Shown: positions 17,650-28,230 of the stretch, piece by piece | Position numbering within the stretch: the first letter of the stretch is position 1 | How the letters are laid out: every line of letters starts with the position of its first letter | Origin: Dehalococcoidia bacterium | GTDB lineage: Bacteria > Chloroflexota > Dehalococcoidia > SpSt-223 | Assembly: GCA_026003895.1 (NCBI GenBank) | Contig: BPIC01000001.1 | Span: 496,001-560,000, forward strand | DNA length: 64,000 nt | Reading direction: 5' to 3' | Translations under genes and position numbers: made by a program | Notes under the pieces: generated by a model | What the model was told of the DNA's origin: nothing | What the model saw: the letters and a program-made list of their open reading frames with translations, nothing else | Databases searched by the model: none

Positions 17650-20607
17650 CTACTGTCCCGGCGGGATTGGGATCGCCAGCGCGTCGCCGTTGGGCGTTGG
17701 AAGGCGGACACCACTCGCCGGGTCGTAGAGTCCGATGAGGATCGTCCGCGCCCCTGCTGCCTCTGGCAACACGATGCGGTCGGTGACGCGTTCGCCCGAC
17801 GACCAGAGACTCGTGGGGAACCCCCCGTTCTGTGGCGGCGCGTCGCGCTGGCCGATGAGCCGCCCAGCGCTGTCGAGCAGGTGAACAAACACCGTGTAGT
17901 CGCGCCGGACGTCTTGCCGTGCCTGCCACGAGAGCACGAGAGTGTCGCCCTCATCTCTGAACGAATAGCCAGCGAGCTCGATCGCCTCGCCGAACGGCAG
18001 CGCTAGCCTGACCTCCGGTTCCTCGGCGTTCGGAGGTTCGGGAAGCTTGAGCGGAGGCAGCAGCGCGATGCCGAGCACGGCGGCCGGAGGGGAAGCGGTG
18101 CGAAATGGCGCGACGCCGGCTTGAATCAGATAGCGCCCTGGCGGCGCATCCGCTGGCACGCGCAGGTGGTGGCGCGTCGTTTGGCGGTCGCCTCGCTGCC
18201 AGAGGGAGGTCGGACCCAACCCGCTTCGCAGGTCGCTCGCGGATCGCGCGATCACCGAGCCATCCGGCGCGATCAGCGTCGCGAAGAGCGCATAGTCGTC
18301 GCTGGGTTGGCCGTCTGCCGCCCAGTCGAGCACGACGTCGAGCGTCACGCCCGGGGCAAGCGTGTGCTCTGGAGTGACGTGCCCCGCCAGCAGCCGCAAC
18401 CCGTCGTGGCGGCCGAGTCCCGTCGGAAGCGGCGAGGCGGCCGGGCTGCCCGCGAGCTGCACCGATCCCACTGCCGCTGTCCGTTCATGAACCACCGCCT
18501 CGATCCGCGCCTCGCCGGGCGGCGCACCGGGACTCACCCGCAGCGTTCGCTGATCGCGCACGACCTCGTTCGTTGTCCACCAGCTCGTGGACGCGGTTCC
18601 CCACAGCGGCCGGCCGACCGATTCGGCGACAGTCTCATTCCCTGCCACCAAGCGCACGCCGACCGGCAGATCATTGGCGTTGTTCCCCATCAGCCAATAG
18701 AGCGTTGCGAGATATTCGTCTGGGCTCGTTTCCTGAATCGTCCCACCAAGCAGCCGCAAAGCGCCGAGGTCGGCCGGAGCCAGCGCCGAGTCGGCGCGCC
18801 CCGGACCGTTGAGCGCCACCATGCTGATCGCGCCGAGGGCGAGCGCCGTACTCCCGAGCGCCAACCGGCCGCGCCGCCGAACGGGCGAAATGGCGAAGGC
18901 GACCAGTGAGAGCAGTGCGACTGCTGAGAGCGTTGCCCCAGCGACGCGAATGGGTGTCTCGCCGTAGCGGATCGCGACGGTGTGTTCGCCCGCCGGCGCC
19001 TCCACGGTCAGCAGGCGGAGCGGACCGGTTTCTCCGGTCGGCACTGGTGCGCCGTCCACGGTCGCCGTCCAACCGGGGAGGGAGAAGGCGTGCAGCCGAA
19101 TCTTCGTTGGCTGGTCCGCGCGCACGGCGAGATCAATCCCATACGGCCCGAACCGCAGGAGACGTGCCTCGGTGAGCGGCGGATCCGTCACTGGCGTGGC
19201 AGACAGAAAGCCGTCGGCTGGCCAGCGCCAGACGGCCGCCACGCCGGCCGGGAAGTATTCTTGTGAAATCGTCGTCCCAACCGAGCGGTCGACGTACTCC
19301 CAGCGCGCCACGCCTGCCGTCGTCAGGAGCGCAGGGTTGAGGGCGCTCGCGACGATCGGCAACCCGGCGAGCGCCGCACTGGCGAGGAGCAACGAAGCCA
19401 CCCCCGCCGTCAGTGCCCCGCCGCGCACCACTGCCAGCGGTGCAATCGCGATCGCGCCGAGCAGCGCTGCCGGTCCGAACAGCCGAAACGGAAACTGAAT
19501 CGGATCGAGCGGCCGGACAGCGCCCCAGAGCGACGCGGCGAGCTCCGAGGCGAGCAGCGCCATCGTCACTGCGCCGGCTGCGCCCACGAGCGTGGGGACG
19601 CGCAGGCGGCGCAGCGCCAGCGCCGAAGCCGCCCCAGCGACCATTCCCACGAGCTGCGCCAGCCCAAGACGAAAGCCAGAGTAGGCATACGCTGGCGCGA
19701 AATCGACCAGCCGCTCAAGAGGGAGCAGCCGCGCTCGTGGCGCGTCGGCGAAGCGGCCAAGCGAGGCCGTTCCCACCTCAGCGAGCGCGGGCAGCCAGTA
19801 GAACGCCACCACAGCCGCTGCTAGTCCAAAGGGGAGCAGCCCCCAGCGGAGCGAGTGCAGGCGCGTTGTCAGGCCGGGAGCGCCCTCGGCCGGCGACACC
19901 TGCACGCGGGGACGCGTCTGCACTACCCACCAAAGCAGAGCGATCGGCCAAGCAATCAGCGCGATGAGATTGTGAGCGAGCAGAAGCCCGGCGAGCGCTA
20001 GTGTCGCGGCGGCGAGCGCCAAGCCGTGCTCGCCGTGAACGCCGCCGCGCCAGCGGTTGAGTGTCCAAAAACACCACGGCAGCAGGGCCAGCGCCCAGGC
20101 TTCGGCCATCGCACCGCGGACGTAGACGTTGGCGAGTAGGTACGGTGCATAGACGTAGGCAGCAGCGAGCAGCCAGCCTCCCGCTCGCCGGCCGGTGACC
20201 GTGCGGCCGAGCAGGAATGCTCCCGCCGCCGCGACGGTCAGCGCGAGCCCGAGGGAGAAACGGACACCGGCTGCTGCGTCCCCGCCTGCCAGCAACGGCA
20301 GCTCGGCAATGTAGAGCGAAAGCGGGGGGTAAAAGGTCCCGAGCGGATACCCATAGCCCGCAGCGAGGTCGGGGTACAGCCGGGGAAAGACGACGCCTTG
20401 CCGAAGCAAGGAGTCGAAGCCGACTTGGCGATTGACGTGGATCCGTCCGTCGTCGCTCTCGACAAATGGGGTCGTGAGGATCGGCCACGCCGCCGGCAGC
20501 CCAACCAGCAGGGCGAGCGCGAACAGCAGGATGCGGCGTTTCCACCGCTGGGCAGCACCTTGGATCGCCTCCCGGTCCAGCACGAGGCGAGCGAGGACGC
20601 GCCTCAT
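17650..20607 (-). CDS. Large polytopic membrane protein, PTPS-related/GT-C type, with beta-sandwich tail
   Basis: The ATG at 20607 overlaps the upstream TGA (ATGA), giving 985 residues. The first 440 or so contain about ten hydrophobic helices. The first outer loop, PFVESDDGRIHVNRQ followed by YPDLAAGYGYPLGTFYPPLS, matches membrane proteins annotated as 6-pyruvoyl-tetrahydropterin-synthase-related, a group with a GT-C-like layout. Then come an extracellular domain (GEHTVAIRYGETPIRVAG), one more helix pair near 600-640, and about 340 residues of repeated beta-sandwich modules. Each module has a strand like YALFATLIAPDGSVIA or YTVFVHLLDSAGRLIG, a TSLW motif, and an ending PPGRYLI. It likely transfers or handles lipid-linked sugar at the outer face. 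The substrate is unknown. Confidence 0.8.
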   Translation of the reverse strand: MRRVLARLVLDREAIQGAAQRWKRRILLFALALLVGLPAAWPILTTPFVESDDGRIHVNRQVGFDSLLRQGVVFPRLYPDLAAGYGYPLGTFYPPLSLYIAELPLLAGGDAAAGVRFSLGLALTVAAAGAFLLGRTVTGRRAGGWLLAAAYVYAPYLLANVYVRGAMAEAWALALLPWCFWTLNRWRGGVHGEHGLALAAATLALAGLLLAHNLIALIAWPIALLWWVVQTRPRVQVSPAEGAPGLTTRLHSLRWGLLPFGLAAAVVAFYWLPALAEVGTASLGRFADAPRARLLPLERLVDFAPAYAYSGFRLGLAQLVGMVAGAASALALRRLRVPTLVGAAGAVTMALLASELAASLWGAVRPLDPIQFPFRLFGPAALLGAIAIAPLAVVRGGALTAGVASLLLASAALAGLPIVASALNPALLTTAGVARWEYVDRSVGTTISQEYFPAGVAAVWRWPADGFLSATPVTDPPLTEARLLRFGPYGIDLAVRADQPTKIRLHAFSLPGWTATVDGAPVPTGETGPLRLLTVEAPAGEHTVAIRYGETPIRVAGATLSAVALLSLVAFAISPVRRRGRLALGSTALALGAISMVALNGPGRADSALAPADLGALRLLGGTIQETSPDEYLATLYWLMGNNANDLPVGVRLVAGNETVAESVGRPLWGTASTSWWTTNEVVRDQRTLRVSPGAPPGEARIEAVVHERTAAVGSVQLAGSPAASPLPTGLGRHDGLRLLAGHVTPEHTLAPGVTLDVVLDWAADGQPSDDYALFATLIAPDGSVIARSASDLRSGLGPTSLWQRGDRQTTRHHLRVPADAPPGRYLIQAGVAPFRTASPPAAVLGIALLPPLKLPEPPNAEEPEVRLALPFGEAIELAGYSFRDEGDTLVLSWQARQDVRRDYTVFVHLLDSAGRLIGQRDAPPQNGGFPTSLWSSGERVTDRIVLPEAAGARTILIGLYDPASGVRLPTPNGDALAIPIPPGQ

Positions 20608-22598
20608 CCGCCGATCCGCAGCGAGCCGATGACGATCTCCGGCCCGCCGGGCACCTCGATTGGCTGACCGGTTTCGCCATCGTAGACGACGGCCGCAATC
20701 TGGTAGGTCCCTGCCGCGAGCCGCGCTGGCAACGCCATCAGGTGAAACGTCCGCTCGCGCTCGCCGCCTTCCCAAGCCGACGTCGGTTCAAACAGGCCAG
20801 TGCGAAGAATCTGGTGATCGGATTGCGCGACGCGCCGGCCGGTTGCGTCGAGCAGGCGCAGCGATACTTTGAGATCTCGATCGGTGCGTCCGGTTGCCGT
20901 CCACTCGGCGATCGCCCAAGCTGGGCCGTCGCCAATGCCAGCAGCCAACCCGCTCAGCCGAAGCGGCCCAAACGGCAGGTCGCGCGGCTCGAGGCCATTG
21001 GGGGCGAGGGAGGTAAGGAGCGGTCCGTCGACCTGCCAAGCTGTCGCACGAAAGTAATCGTATTGCTCATCCCACAGTTGACGGCCCTGGCGTCCGAGAA
21101 CAAAGTCGGCAAGGCGCTTGTGGTCCGCCGCGACGTCGCGCTCCACTGCTCGCTCGAAGACGATCACCGTCCGCCGGCCAGCGGCCAGCTCGGCAAGCTG
21201 GCTGGCGATCCGCTCCTCGTCGGCGCGGACGAACCGGTAGGGCGAGGCCCCGTGATACAAGAAGGCGATTGTTCCGTGGTCGTATCCTTCGCGGTAGAGC
21301 CGGCTCTGCACGATGGCGAACGCCGTCTCCGGTCCTGCCTCGGCGTTCATCACCGCCGCCATTTCGACCATGTCACTGTCGAACTGGGTTGGGATCTCGG
21401 GCAGCGCCGCCCACTCCACGAAGTAGACCCGTGCCTCCCACGCTCCGCTCACTGCGATCAGGGTCGCCGCTGCGATCCCCACCGCCCCTTGCGGGACACC
21501 GCGCCGCGCGAGCAGCCCCGCTGCCTCGACCAGACCGATCGCCGGGAAAAGATAGATGACCGGCAACAGGCCGAAGGCGTGGGCATTGTGCGGGTAAACG
21601 CCGACCGGCAGTGCCGTCGCCAGCAGCATGATCCCGAACCAGAGCAGGACGAAGGTGTACGGCCCGCGCCGGAAACGCCAGAGCGCGAGGCCCAGCCCGA
21701 TCAGGAAGAAGGGGGCGATCGCGAGGTCAAACACCGGCGCACCGGGATAGTTCCGGTAGGCGCGAGCGTCCCCGCCGCCGGGAACAACGAACATCGGCAA
21801 CGTTCCGGCGAGCGCCCTCAGGTAGCGCTCAACCGGCGGCTGCCCGCCCACCTCATTGAGCGGGTTCAACTTGTCTTGGCGACGAAAGAACTCCTCCGGG
21901 TGAGTGAGCGCGTAGCCGACGAGCGGCGCAGACACCGCTGCCCCGATCGCGACGAACAGGATCACCTCGCGCCAGCGCCCGGCCAGTGGCCTGAGCGAGA
22001 GGTCGAGCGCAAGGCGCCCCGCGACATACCCGGGCATGAGCAGCGGGAGAATGCGCGCTGCGGTATACGTGTATTGCGTCAGTCCAAACGCCACGCCAGC
22101 GGCCGCCCAAGCCGCGAGCCGCCGCGTCTCCCAGCCGCGCCAGAACCAGTAGGCCGTCGCCGCGAGCAGAAAGGGGAACGCGTTGATTCGCAGCCCGATC
22201 CGGTTGAAGATGACGAGCCAGATCGAGGTCGCCGCGAGGCTCGCCGCCACCACGCCGATCCAGGCCGCCCGCTCGCCGTTCACCGATCGAAACAGCCGCC
22301 TTCCCAGCGGGATCGTCACTGCCACCGTCAGGACGCCGAAGAACGCCGCCGGCAGCCGCAACGCCAGAGGATCACGGCCGAGCAGCGCGACGAAAGGCGC
22401 CACGACCAGCATGAACAGCGATTCGCGCCCACCGTTCTGCGGGTAGAACGGCAAGATCTGCCCTTCGAGCGCCGCGAGCGCGTCGAGCGCGTAGAACCCC
22501 TCGTCCATATTCAAGCCTGGCGGCAGCTCGGGGAGGAGCACGATGCGCATCGCAAAGGCGACGAGCAAGACCGCTACCGCTGCCCAGCGGGGGCTCAC
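20604..22598 (-). CDS. GT-C (ArnT/PMT-like) membrane glycosyltransferase, paralog 2
   Basis: The GTG at 22598 overlaps the TGA of the upstream gene (GTGA) and yields VSPRWAAVAVLLVAF, a first TM helix; the 80 residues further upstream in the open frame are low-complexity and rejected. The 664-residue protein has Asp32-Glu33 in the first outer loop (ELPPGLNMDEGFY), where GT39/GT83 enzymes place the catalytic acid. About a dozen helices follow, with FYPQNGGRESLFM and TQYTYTAARILPLL motifs shared with the next two paralogs. The last 180 residues form an outer beta-sandwich (LKVSLRLLDATGRRVAQSD, SAWEGGERERTFHL, LAAGTYQIAAVVYDGETG). It probably uses a polyprenyl-phosphate sugar donor. The acceptor is unknown. 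Confidence 0.85.
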   Translation of the reverse strand: MSPRWAAVAVLLVAFAMRIVLLPELPPGLNMDEGFYALDALAALEGQILPFYPQNGGRESLFMLVVAPFVALLGRDPLALRLPAAFFGVLTVAVTIPLGRRLFRSVNGERAAWIGVVAASLAATSIWLVIFNRIGLRINAFPFLLAATAYWFWRGWETRRLAAWAAAGVAFGLTQYTYTAARILPLLMPGYVAGRLALDLSLRPLAGRWREVILFVAIGAAVSAPLVGYALTHPEEFFRRQDKLNPLNEVGGQPPVERYLRALAGTLPMFVVPGGGDARAYRNYPGAPVFDLAIAPFFLIGLGLALWRFRRGPYTFVLLWFGIMLLATALPVGVYPHNAHAFGLLPVIYLFPAIGLVEAAGLLARRGVPQGAVGIAAATLIAVSGAWEARVYFVEWAALPEIPTQFDSDMVEMAAVMNAEAGPETAFAIVQSRLYREGYDHGTIAFLYHGASPYRFVRADEERIASQLAELAAGRRTVIVFERAVERDVAADHKRLADFVLGRQGRQLWDEQYDYFRATAWQVDGPLLTSLAPNGLEPRDLPFGPLRLSGLAAGIGDGPAWAIAEWTATGRTDRDLKVSLRLLDATGRRVAQSDHQILRTGLFEPTSAWEGGERERTFHLMALPARLAAGTYQIAAVVYDGETGQPIEVPGGPEIVIGSLRIGG

Positions 22599-25351
22599 GG
22601 CAGCACTCCCAGATCGAGCGCGTCGCCAGTTGGGGACGGTGCGCGCTCGCCCGTGCTCGGGTCGTAGAGACCAACCACCACGCGGACTGGACTGGCCGGT
22701 GCCGGCAGCGTCCGCCGGTCGACGATGATCTCGCCCGCCAGCCACGAGGCGGTGGGCGCCTCGCCGCCGACCGGCGGACCATCGCGCTGGGTGACGATCC
22801 GGCCATCCGCGCCGATGAAATGGAGAAAGACCGACCAATTGCGGTCCGGCGTGGCCGCCGCCTGCCAGACAAGCTCGATCTGCACATCATTGCCAACACG
22901 GCGGCTCGACCAACCGAGCAGCGTCGCAACGCCGCCCAGTGTCTCGCCGGCCGGCCGCTCAAGCACGGGCGGCGTGAAGCGTCGCTCCCGGCCCGCCACG
23001 GTGAGCACGCCGATCGGCGTAGCCGGCCCGTCGCCCCAAGCGACTTCGACTACCAGCGTCCCGCTTGGCGTTGTTGCTGGAAGGCGCAGGTCGATCGCGT
23101 CGCGCACGAGGCTGCCCTCGGGCCACGCCATCACCGGCAGGCGGCCGGCGAGCGGCATGCCGCGCGAGGCGCTGTATCGCCGGCCGGCGCTGTCCACCAA
23201 CCGCACCTCGTAGTGGTCGCCGGCGAGCGGGCTGGCGAGCCGTCGCCAGAAGAGCACGATCGTCACCGTCTCGCCCGGCTTGGCCGGCGCGTCCGGCAGC
23301 GCTCGGCCTGCGAGCGCGATGCCGCTCCACGCCGCGTTCGTCAGCGCGAGTTCGGCATCGAGCGCTGTCCCAGAGGCGGGCACCGTCAGTGTGCCGACGC
23401 TCCCTTCCAGCGTGGTGCCCGGGGGCAGTGGCGCACCGGTGTCGCGATCGTAAACGGCGGCAACGAGTGTGTAGCGTCCTGCCGGCAGTCCCGGAGGCAG
23501 ATCGAGCAGATGGTAAGCGGTCTGCCGCTCGCCGGCCGGCCAGGCCGACGTCGGCGCAAAGCGCGGCGGAGCGAGCAGGTCGCGGTCGGCCTGGGCGACG
23601 AGCCGGCCATCCGCATCGCGAAGGCGAAGCGACACTTTCAGATTGTGGTCGGTGTCGGCGAGCAACGACCAGTGAGTCACGGCCCAGAGGCGATCTCGCG
23701 CCTCACTCGGTCCGGCCGCCCAACGCTCGAGCCGAAGGGTCCTGCCGAAGTCGAGGGCGGCCGGCTGCTCTCCGTTCGGCGCAAGCGCCGGCCAGAGCGG
23801 CCCGTCCAACTGGTAGCTGGCCAGCCGGTAGCTTGGCTGCGCTTCCTCGTGGACAAGCCGACCCTGCCGGCGCAGCAAGAAATCGATCACTTGCTTGTTG
23901 TCTGGCGGCGCCATCCGCGCCCGGCTCAGCTCGATCACCGTCACCTCGCGCCGGCCGCCCACCAGCGCTGCCAGCTCGGCCGCGACGGAGGATTCATCGA
24001 CGCGCAGGAAGCGATAGGGAGCCTCTCCCCGGTACAGGAACTCGATCGACGGATGCGTCCAGCCTTCAGCATAGCCCTCGCCAATCGGCACCACGATGGC
24101 CAGTGCCGGCACACCGCGGTCGTTCATCGCGTTGGCCACATCGACGAGGTCGACGTCGTACGCTGTTGCCAGCCCTGGCAGTGTCCGGTAGTCGTCGAAG
24201 TAGCGATCCCAAGCCCAAACGAAATTGCCGGTGACGACGAGGACCGCTGCTCCGGTCGCCAGCCGGGTCGCTGGCTGCCCGCCGAAGCGGCGGGCGCTGT
24301 CGACCGCCGCCGCCAACCCGATCGCTGGGAAGAAGAAGAGGACGGGCAGCACCCCCGCGCCGTGGATAAAGTGCGGCGTCGCGTCCCTCGGCAGCGCTCC
24401 CGCGAGGGTAAACACCGTCAGCCAGAGCAGGATGAACTGGTAGGCTGGCTCGCGCAGCCGCAGCAGCGTCACCCCAAGCCCAATGACGAAGAGTGTGCCC
24501 AGAAGGGGGTTGAACGCCGGATCGCCAGGGTAGGATTGCAGTGGGCTGTTCACCCCTTCGAGGAAGAACATCCGCAGCATCCCCCCAACCCGGTCGACAT
24601 AATCAACGCCTCCCGCGAGCCGGCCGTCGTTCGTCGCGAGGGCCGCTTGGCGCTCGAAGAACGAGGAAGGATTGGCTGTCACGTAGAGCACGAGGGGCAG
24701 CGTCATCACCGCCGCGGCGAGACCGAAGACGATCCATTCCCGCCGCCGTTGCCAAAGGAGGCGTGGCGAACGGCGAGCGATGGCGAACAGCCCGACATAG
24801 CCCGGGATGATGGGCGGCAAGGCGCGCACCGCGGAATAGCTGTACTGGGCGAGCCCAAAGGCGAGTCCGGCGGCGATCCAGGCAGCGGAGCGGCGCGTTT
24901 CGAGGGCGCGCCAGAACCAGTAGCCAGCGATTGCAAGGAGCGGGGCAAAAAGGTTCAGTCGCCAGCCGATCCGATTTTCAACGATCAGCCAGACCGATCC
25001 CGCCGCGAATGCTGCGGCAGCGAGCGCGACCGCCTCGCGCCGCAACAGCCGCCGGCCGAAGGCGTACAGCGCCGCGACGAAGACGACGCCGGCGAATGCC
25101 GCCGGCAACCGCAGCGCAAAGGGCTCGCGCCCGACGATAGCGAGAAACGGCGCCGCGACTGCCATGAACAGCCCTTCGCGTCCGCCATTGCCGGGGTAAT
25201 AGACGCGCGGCCCCTCGCGCAGCACGCTGGCGGCATCGACGCCGTAAAACGCCTCGTCGCGTCCGAGACCGGGCGGCAGCTCCGGCAACCAGAGCACGCG
25301 CGCCGCGAACGCTGCCAGCACAACGACGATGAGCAGCAGCCGCATTACCAT
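22595..25351 (-). CDS. GT-C (ArnT/PMT-like) membrane glycosyltransferase, paralog 3
   Basis: The ATG at 25351 (MVMRLLLIVV) is chosen because GGAAGG lies just upstream and the first helix starts there; a second ATG is at 25345. The 918-residue protein is closely related to paralog 2, with Asp32-Glu33 at the same position in ELPPGLGRDEAFYG and YYPGNGGREGLFMAV and AQYSYSAVRALPP further on. After the membrane part come two or three beta-sandwich modules: LKVSLRLRDADGRLVAQAD, then HYEVRLVDSAGRRYSASRG, then WSVFLHFIGADGRIVTQRDG, ending SPTGDALDLG. The extra modules account for its length over paralog 2. The same-direction overlap with paralog 2 indicates one transcript. Cytoplasmic membrane, active side out. 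Confidence 0.85.
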   Translation of the reverse strand: MVMRLLLIVVVLAAFAARVLWLPELPPGLGRDEAFYGVDAASVLREGPRVYYPGNGGREGLFMAVAAPFLAIVGREPFALRLPAAFAGVVFVAALYAFGRRLLRREAVALAAAAFAAGSVWLIVENRIGWRLNLFAPLLAIAGYWFWRALETRRSAAWIAAGLAFGLAQYSYSAVRALPPIIPGYVGLFAIARRSPRLLWQRRREWIVFGLAAAVMTLPLVLYVTANPSSFFERQAALATNDGRLAGGVDYVDRVGGMLRMFFLEGVNSPLQSYPGDPAFNPLLGTLFVIGLGVTLLRLREPAYQFILLWLTVFTLAGALPRDATPHFIHGAGVLPVLFFFPAIGLAAAVDSARRFGGQPATRLATGAAVLVVTGNFVWAWDRYFDDYRTLPGLATAYDVDLVDVANAMNDRGVPALAIVVPIGEGYAEGWTHPSIEFLYRGEAPYRFLRVDESSVAAELAALVGGRREVTVIELSRARMAPPDNKQVIDFLLRRQGRLVHEEAQPSYRLASYQLDGPLWPALAPNGEQPAALDFGRTLRLERWAAGPSEARDRLWAVTHWSLLADTDHNLKVSLRLRDADGRLVAQADRDLLAPPRFAPTSAWPAGERQTAYHLLDLPPGLPAGRYTLVAAVYDRDTGAPLPPGTTLEGSVGTLTVPASGTALDAELALTNAAWSGIALAGRALPDAPAKPGETVTIVLFWRRLASPLAGDHYEVRLVDSAGRRYSASRGMPLAGRLPVMAWPEGSLVRDAIDLRLPATTPSGTLVVEVAWGDGPATPIGVLTVAGRERRFTPPVLERPAGETLGGVATLLGWSSRRVGNDVQIELVWQAAATPDRNWSVFLHFIGADGRIVTQRDGPPVGGEAPTASWLAGEIIVDRRTLPAPASPVRVVVGLYDPSTGERAPSPTGDALDLGVLP

Positions 25352-25466
25352 CGAGGCCCTGCCTTCCACTGCAGCGCGAGAGCGAGCCGAGGAGCCTGCT
25401 TCTCCACCCACACGCTCGGCCCGGCCGGCACGGCCGCGCCGAGGGGGCGCCACTGGACCATTCGCC

Positions 25467-28167
25467 TCACCGTCCGGGAACGGAGACTGGGCCGAGGCGG
25501 ATTGTTGTCCCACCGTCGACGGGAAGCGGGGCGCCGCTCGCTGCGTGGGCGACGCCGACGACGATCGAGACAGTGCGCGTGTCAGCAGGCAGCGGAATCA
25601 TTTCGTAGCCGTCGAGGATGAATTCGCCAGCACGCCAGCCGGTTGTCGGAGTATCGCCGCCATTCGGTCGGTGCACCCGTTCGGCAACGACCCGGTCACC
25701 GTCGAGAACCTGGACCGAAACGGTCAGGTCCGGCAGGTCGTCGCGCAGCGCATGCCAGTACAGCGTCAGATCGAGCGCCATCGCTGGGATGGTGACCACG
25801 TCCGGATCGTAGCCGACCAGTTCGATCAGGTCGCCGAATCGCGCTTGAGCTCGATACGCCATCTCGGGAGGCTCGAACCGTCGCGGCCGCTCGGCCACCG
25901 GAAGGATGCCAAGCGCCAAGGTCTCTCCCTCGCTGTCGAGCCGGAGCGCAACGTGGCCGCTCGCCGTCGCCGGGACCGCCACCTCGAACGGGATGCGCTG
26001 GGGCGCACTGCTCGCCGGAACGCGCTGCGCCTCACTCGGACGGCCATCGACGGTAAGGGCGAGCTGCGCCGCGGGCCCAAGCCAATAGAGTGTCAGCAGC
26101 AGCCGGTCGCCGGGGCGGACGCGCTCGACCGGCGCACTCCACCCGACCACCGTCCCGCCAGCGAACGGACGATCGAGGCGAACAATCGGCGCCGTGGCGG
26201 GGATGGGCAGCGGCGCCGCGAGCGAGAAGCGGAGCACCGGGCGAGCGGCGCCGCGCACCGTGCCATCCTGCCGGTACGCCGCGAGGCGCAATTCGTAGTC
26301 GCCGGCGGCGAGCGCTGGAGGAAGCGGGACGATCGCGTAGACGCGTTCCTCGGCCGGGCGCGGCCACGCCTCCGGCGGCCGACCGGCGCCGTCGACGAGC
26401 GGCCGGTCACTCTGCGCCACTGGCCGCCCCGCCGTGTCGAACACTTGGAACGACAGCCGGTCCGGCGCACCGATCGTCCGCGCGACGTCCACGGTCGCGG
26501 CGATAGCGAGCGCCCCGCGGTCTGCCGAGAGGGCGAGGGAGTCGATGCGGGCGCGTAGCGATTCCAGCTCGACCGGGGCGGCCGAGGCAGCAAGCGGAGT
26601 TGGCGCACCGAGCAGTTGGTAGTCGCGCCGGCGGACGCCACCCTCATCGGCCTCGCGAAGACGCGTCCCGCTGGCGCGCAGCAGATAGTCGGCGACCTCG
26701 CGCGGATCGTCCGGTCCGAGCCGGGTCGGCGGAAAGTCGTACACCTCGACAAGCCGGCCCGGGCGGCCCTCCGTCGCCAGCCAGCCGGCAACGACTTGCT
26801 CCTCAGCGAGCAGCGTTTTCCCTTTGGCCTCGCCGGCGAGGTAGTCGAAGACGCGGTAGCTGAAGGCTTCGCCGCGCGCTGGGTTGGCAAGCAGCAGGAC
26901 GGCTCGCCCATCCTCGGCGGCATTCGCTGCCTTGGCGAGGCGCGTGAGTGGGACAGCAAAGGCGCGCTCCACCTCCGGGTGACCGGCCCAGACGACGAAG
27001 TAATCGCGCCCGGTGACGAGACCGCTGATGACAAGCAGCGCTACTCCTGCCACGGCAAGGGAGCGCGGCCGGATCCGATCCGCCAGCAGCCGACCGGCAT
27101 TGCTCATGCCGAGCCCAGCGAGCACCATCGCCGGGGGCAGGGCGCCAATCGCTCGACTGTAATTTGGGTGGCCCTCCCGGGCGAGGATCGCCGGCAAAAG
27201 GAAAACGACGAGCCAAACCAAAAGCCAGCGCTCGGCGCGCCGGTCGAACCGCGCCAGCGCCGAGACAATCCCGATCAGAAAAAAGGGCAGGAGTGCCAAG
27301 TCGAAGACTCCACGCCCCGGGAGCGACAGCACCCAGTTGCCGCCACCGTCGCCTAAGAACATTGCAAACGATCCAAGGATTGCCCGATCCGGCGGGTCGG
27401 CCGGGACCGGCAACGTTGCCTCCCCGTCCACGGGCAGCAACTGGCCGATCCGGCTGAACGCCTGATCGGGGTAGGCCGCGAAATACACACAGAGCGGAAG
27501 CACGACGAGCCCGGCGACCGCCGCGAGGCGAATCCAGCCGCCGAGCCGTGTCCGGAGGCAGGCGCGCTCGAAGAGGAGGTCCCCTGCCATCAGCAACGCC
27601 AGCAAGAGCGGCGCGAATCCGGGCGGCGGTATAGGTGTAGAACGACGCGCCGAACGCCGCGCCGGCGGCGGACCACCCGCGCCGGTCGCCGTCGTAGGCG
27701 CGCCCCAGCCACCAGACAGCGACAACGAGCGCGAGGGGTAACAAGATCGCCCGGAAGCCGATCCGGCTCCAGAAGACGTGCCAGAAGTTGACTGCTACCA
27801 CCGCCGTCGCGAGCAGCGCGACGATCCGGGCGTCCCGTCGTGACCGAAAGAGCCGCACCGTCAGTGGCGCGACCGCCGCGACCGTCAGTAGCCCGGCGGC
27901 GGCTGTGGGGAAGCGAATCGCGATCTCATTGCGGCCAAAGAGAACGCTGCTGGCGGCGAGCAGGTACATCTCGATCGGCTCGCGGCCGAAGTTGCCGGGA
28001 AACCAGATACGGAGCTCGCCCTTCAGGATTGTCAGGCCGTCGACGGCATCATAGGCGACATCGTTGTTGATGCCCGGCGGCGCGGCGTCGAGCGCCGGCA
28101 ACCGTAGCAGCGCTGCGACCAAAAGGGCGAGGGTCAGCAGCCAGCGGTAGCCGAGCGGCGGGCTCAT
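25467..28167 (-). pseudogene. GT-C membrane glycosyltransferase, paralog 4, one frameshift
   Basis: From 28167 the frame reads MSPPLGYRWLLTLALLVAAL and shows the paralog motif PPGINNDVAYDAVDG, with the loop Asp at 36 but Val in place of Glu. It then reaches SFYTYTAARI. There it must shift by one base near 27611-27617 to continue as APLLLALLMAGDLLFERA in the frame that ends at 25467. Removal of one base restores about 900 residues that align with paralogs 2 and 3. The tail again has beta-sandwich modules, such as LTVSVQVLDGDRVVAERVH followed by TTGWRAGEFILDGYEMIPL. Either the assembly has a one-base error or the gene is recently inactivated. It is 64 bases downstream of the WalJ-like gene. Confidence 0.78.
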
Positions 28168-28230
28168 GGGCGCGTTCGGGAGCCGCTGAGGAGGACGCCG
28201 TGCAGCGCTCGGAACACAGCCGCCGCTCCC

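Noticed and set aside
20742..25621. Long plus-strand open frames (641 and 933 residues) opposite the GT-C genes
   Set aside because: Lengths come from the high GC of the third codon base in the true genes. The translations are Arg/Gln/His-rich and carry no recognisable motif.
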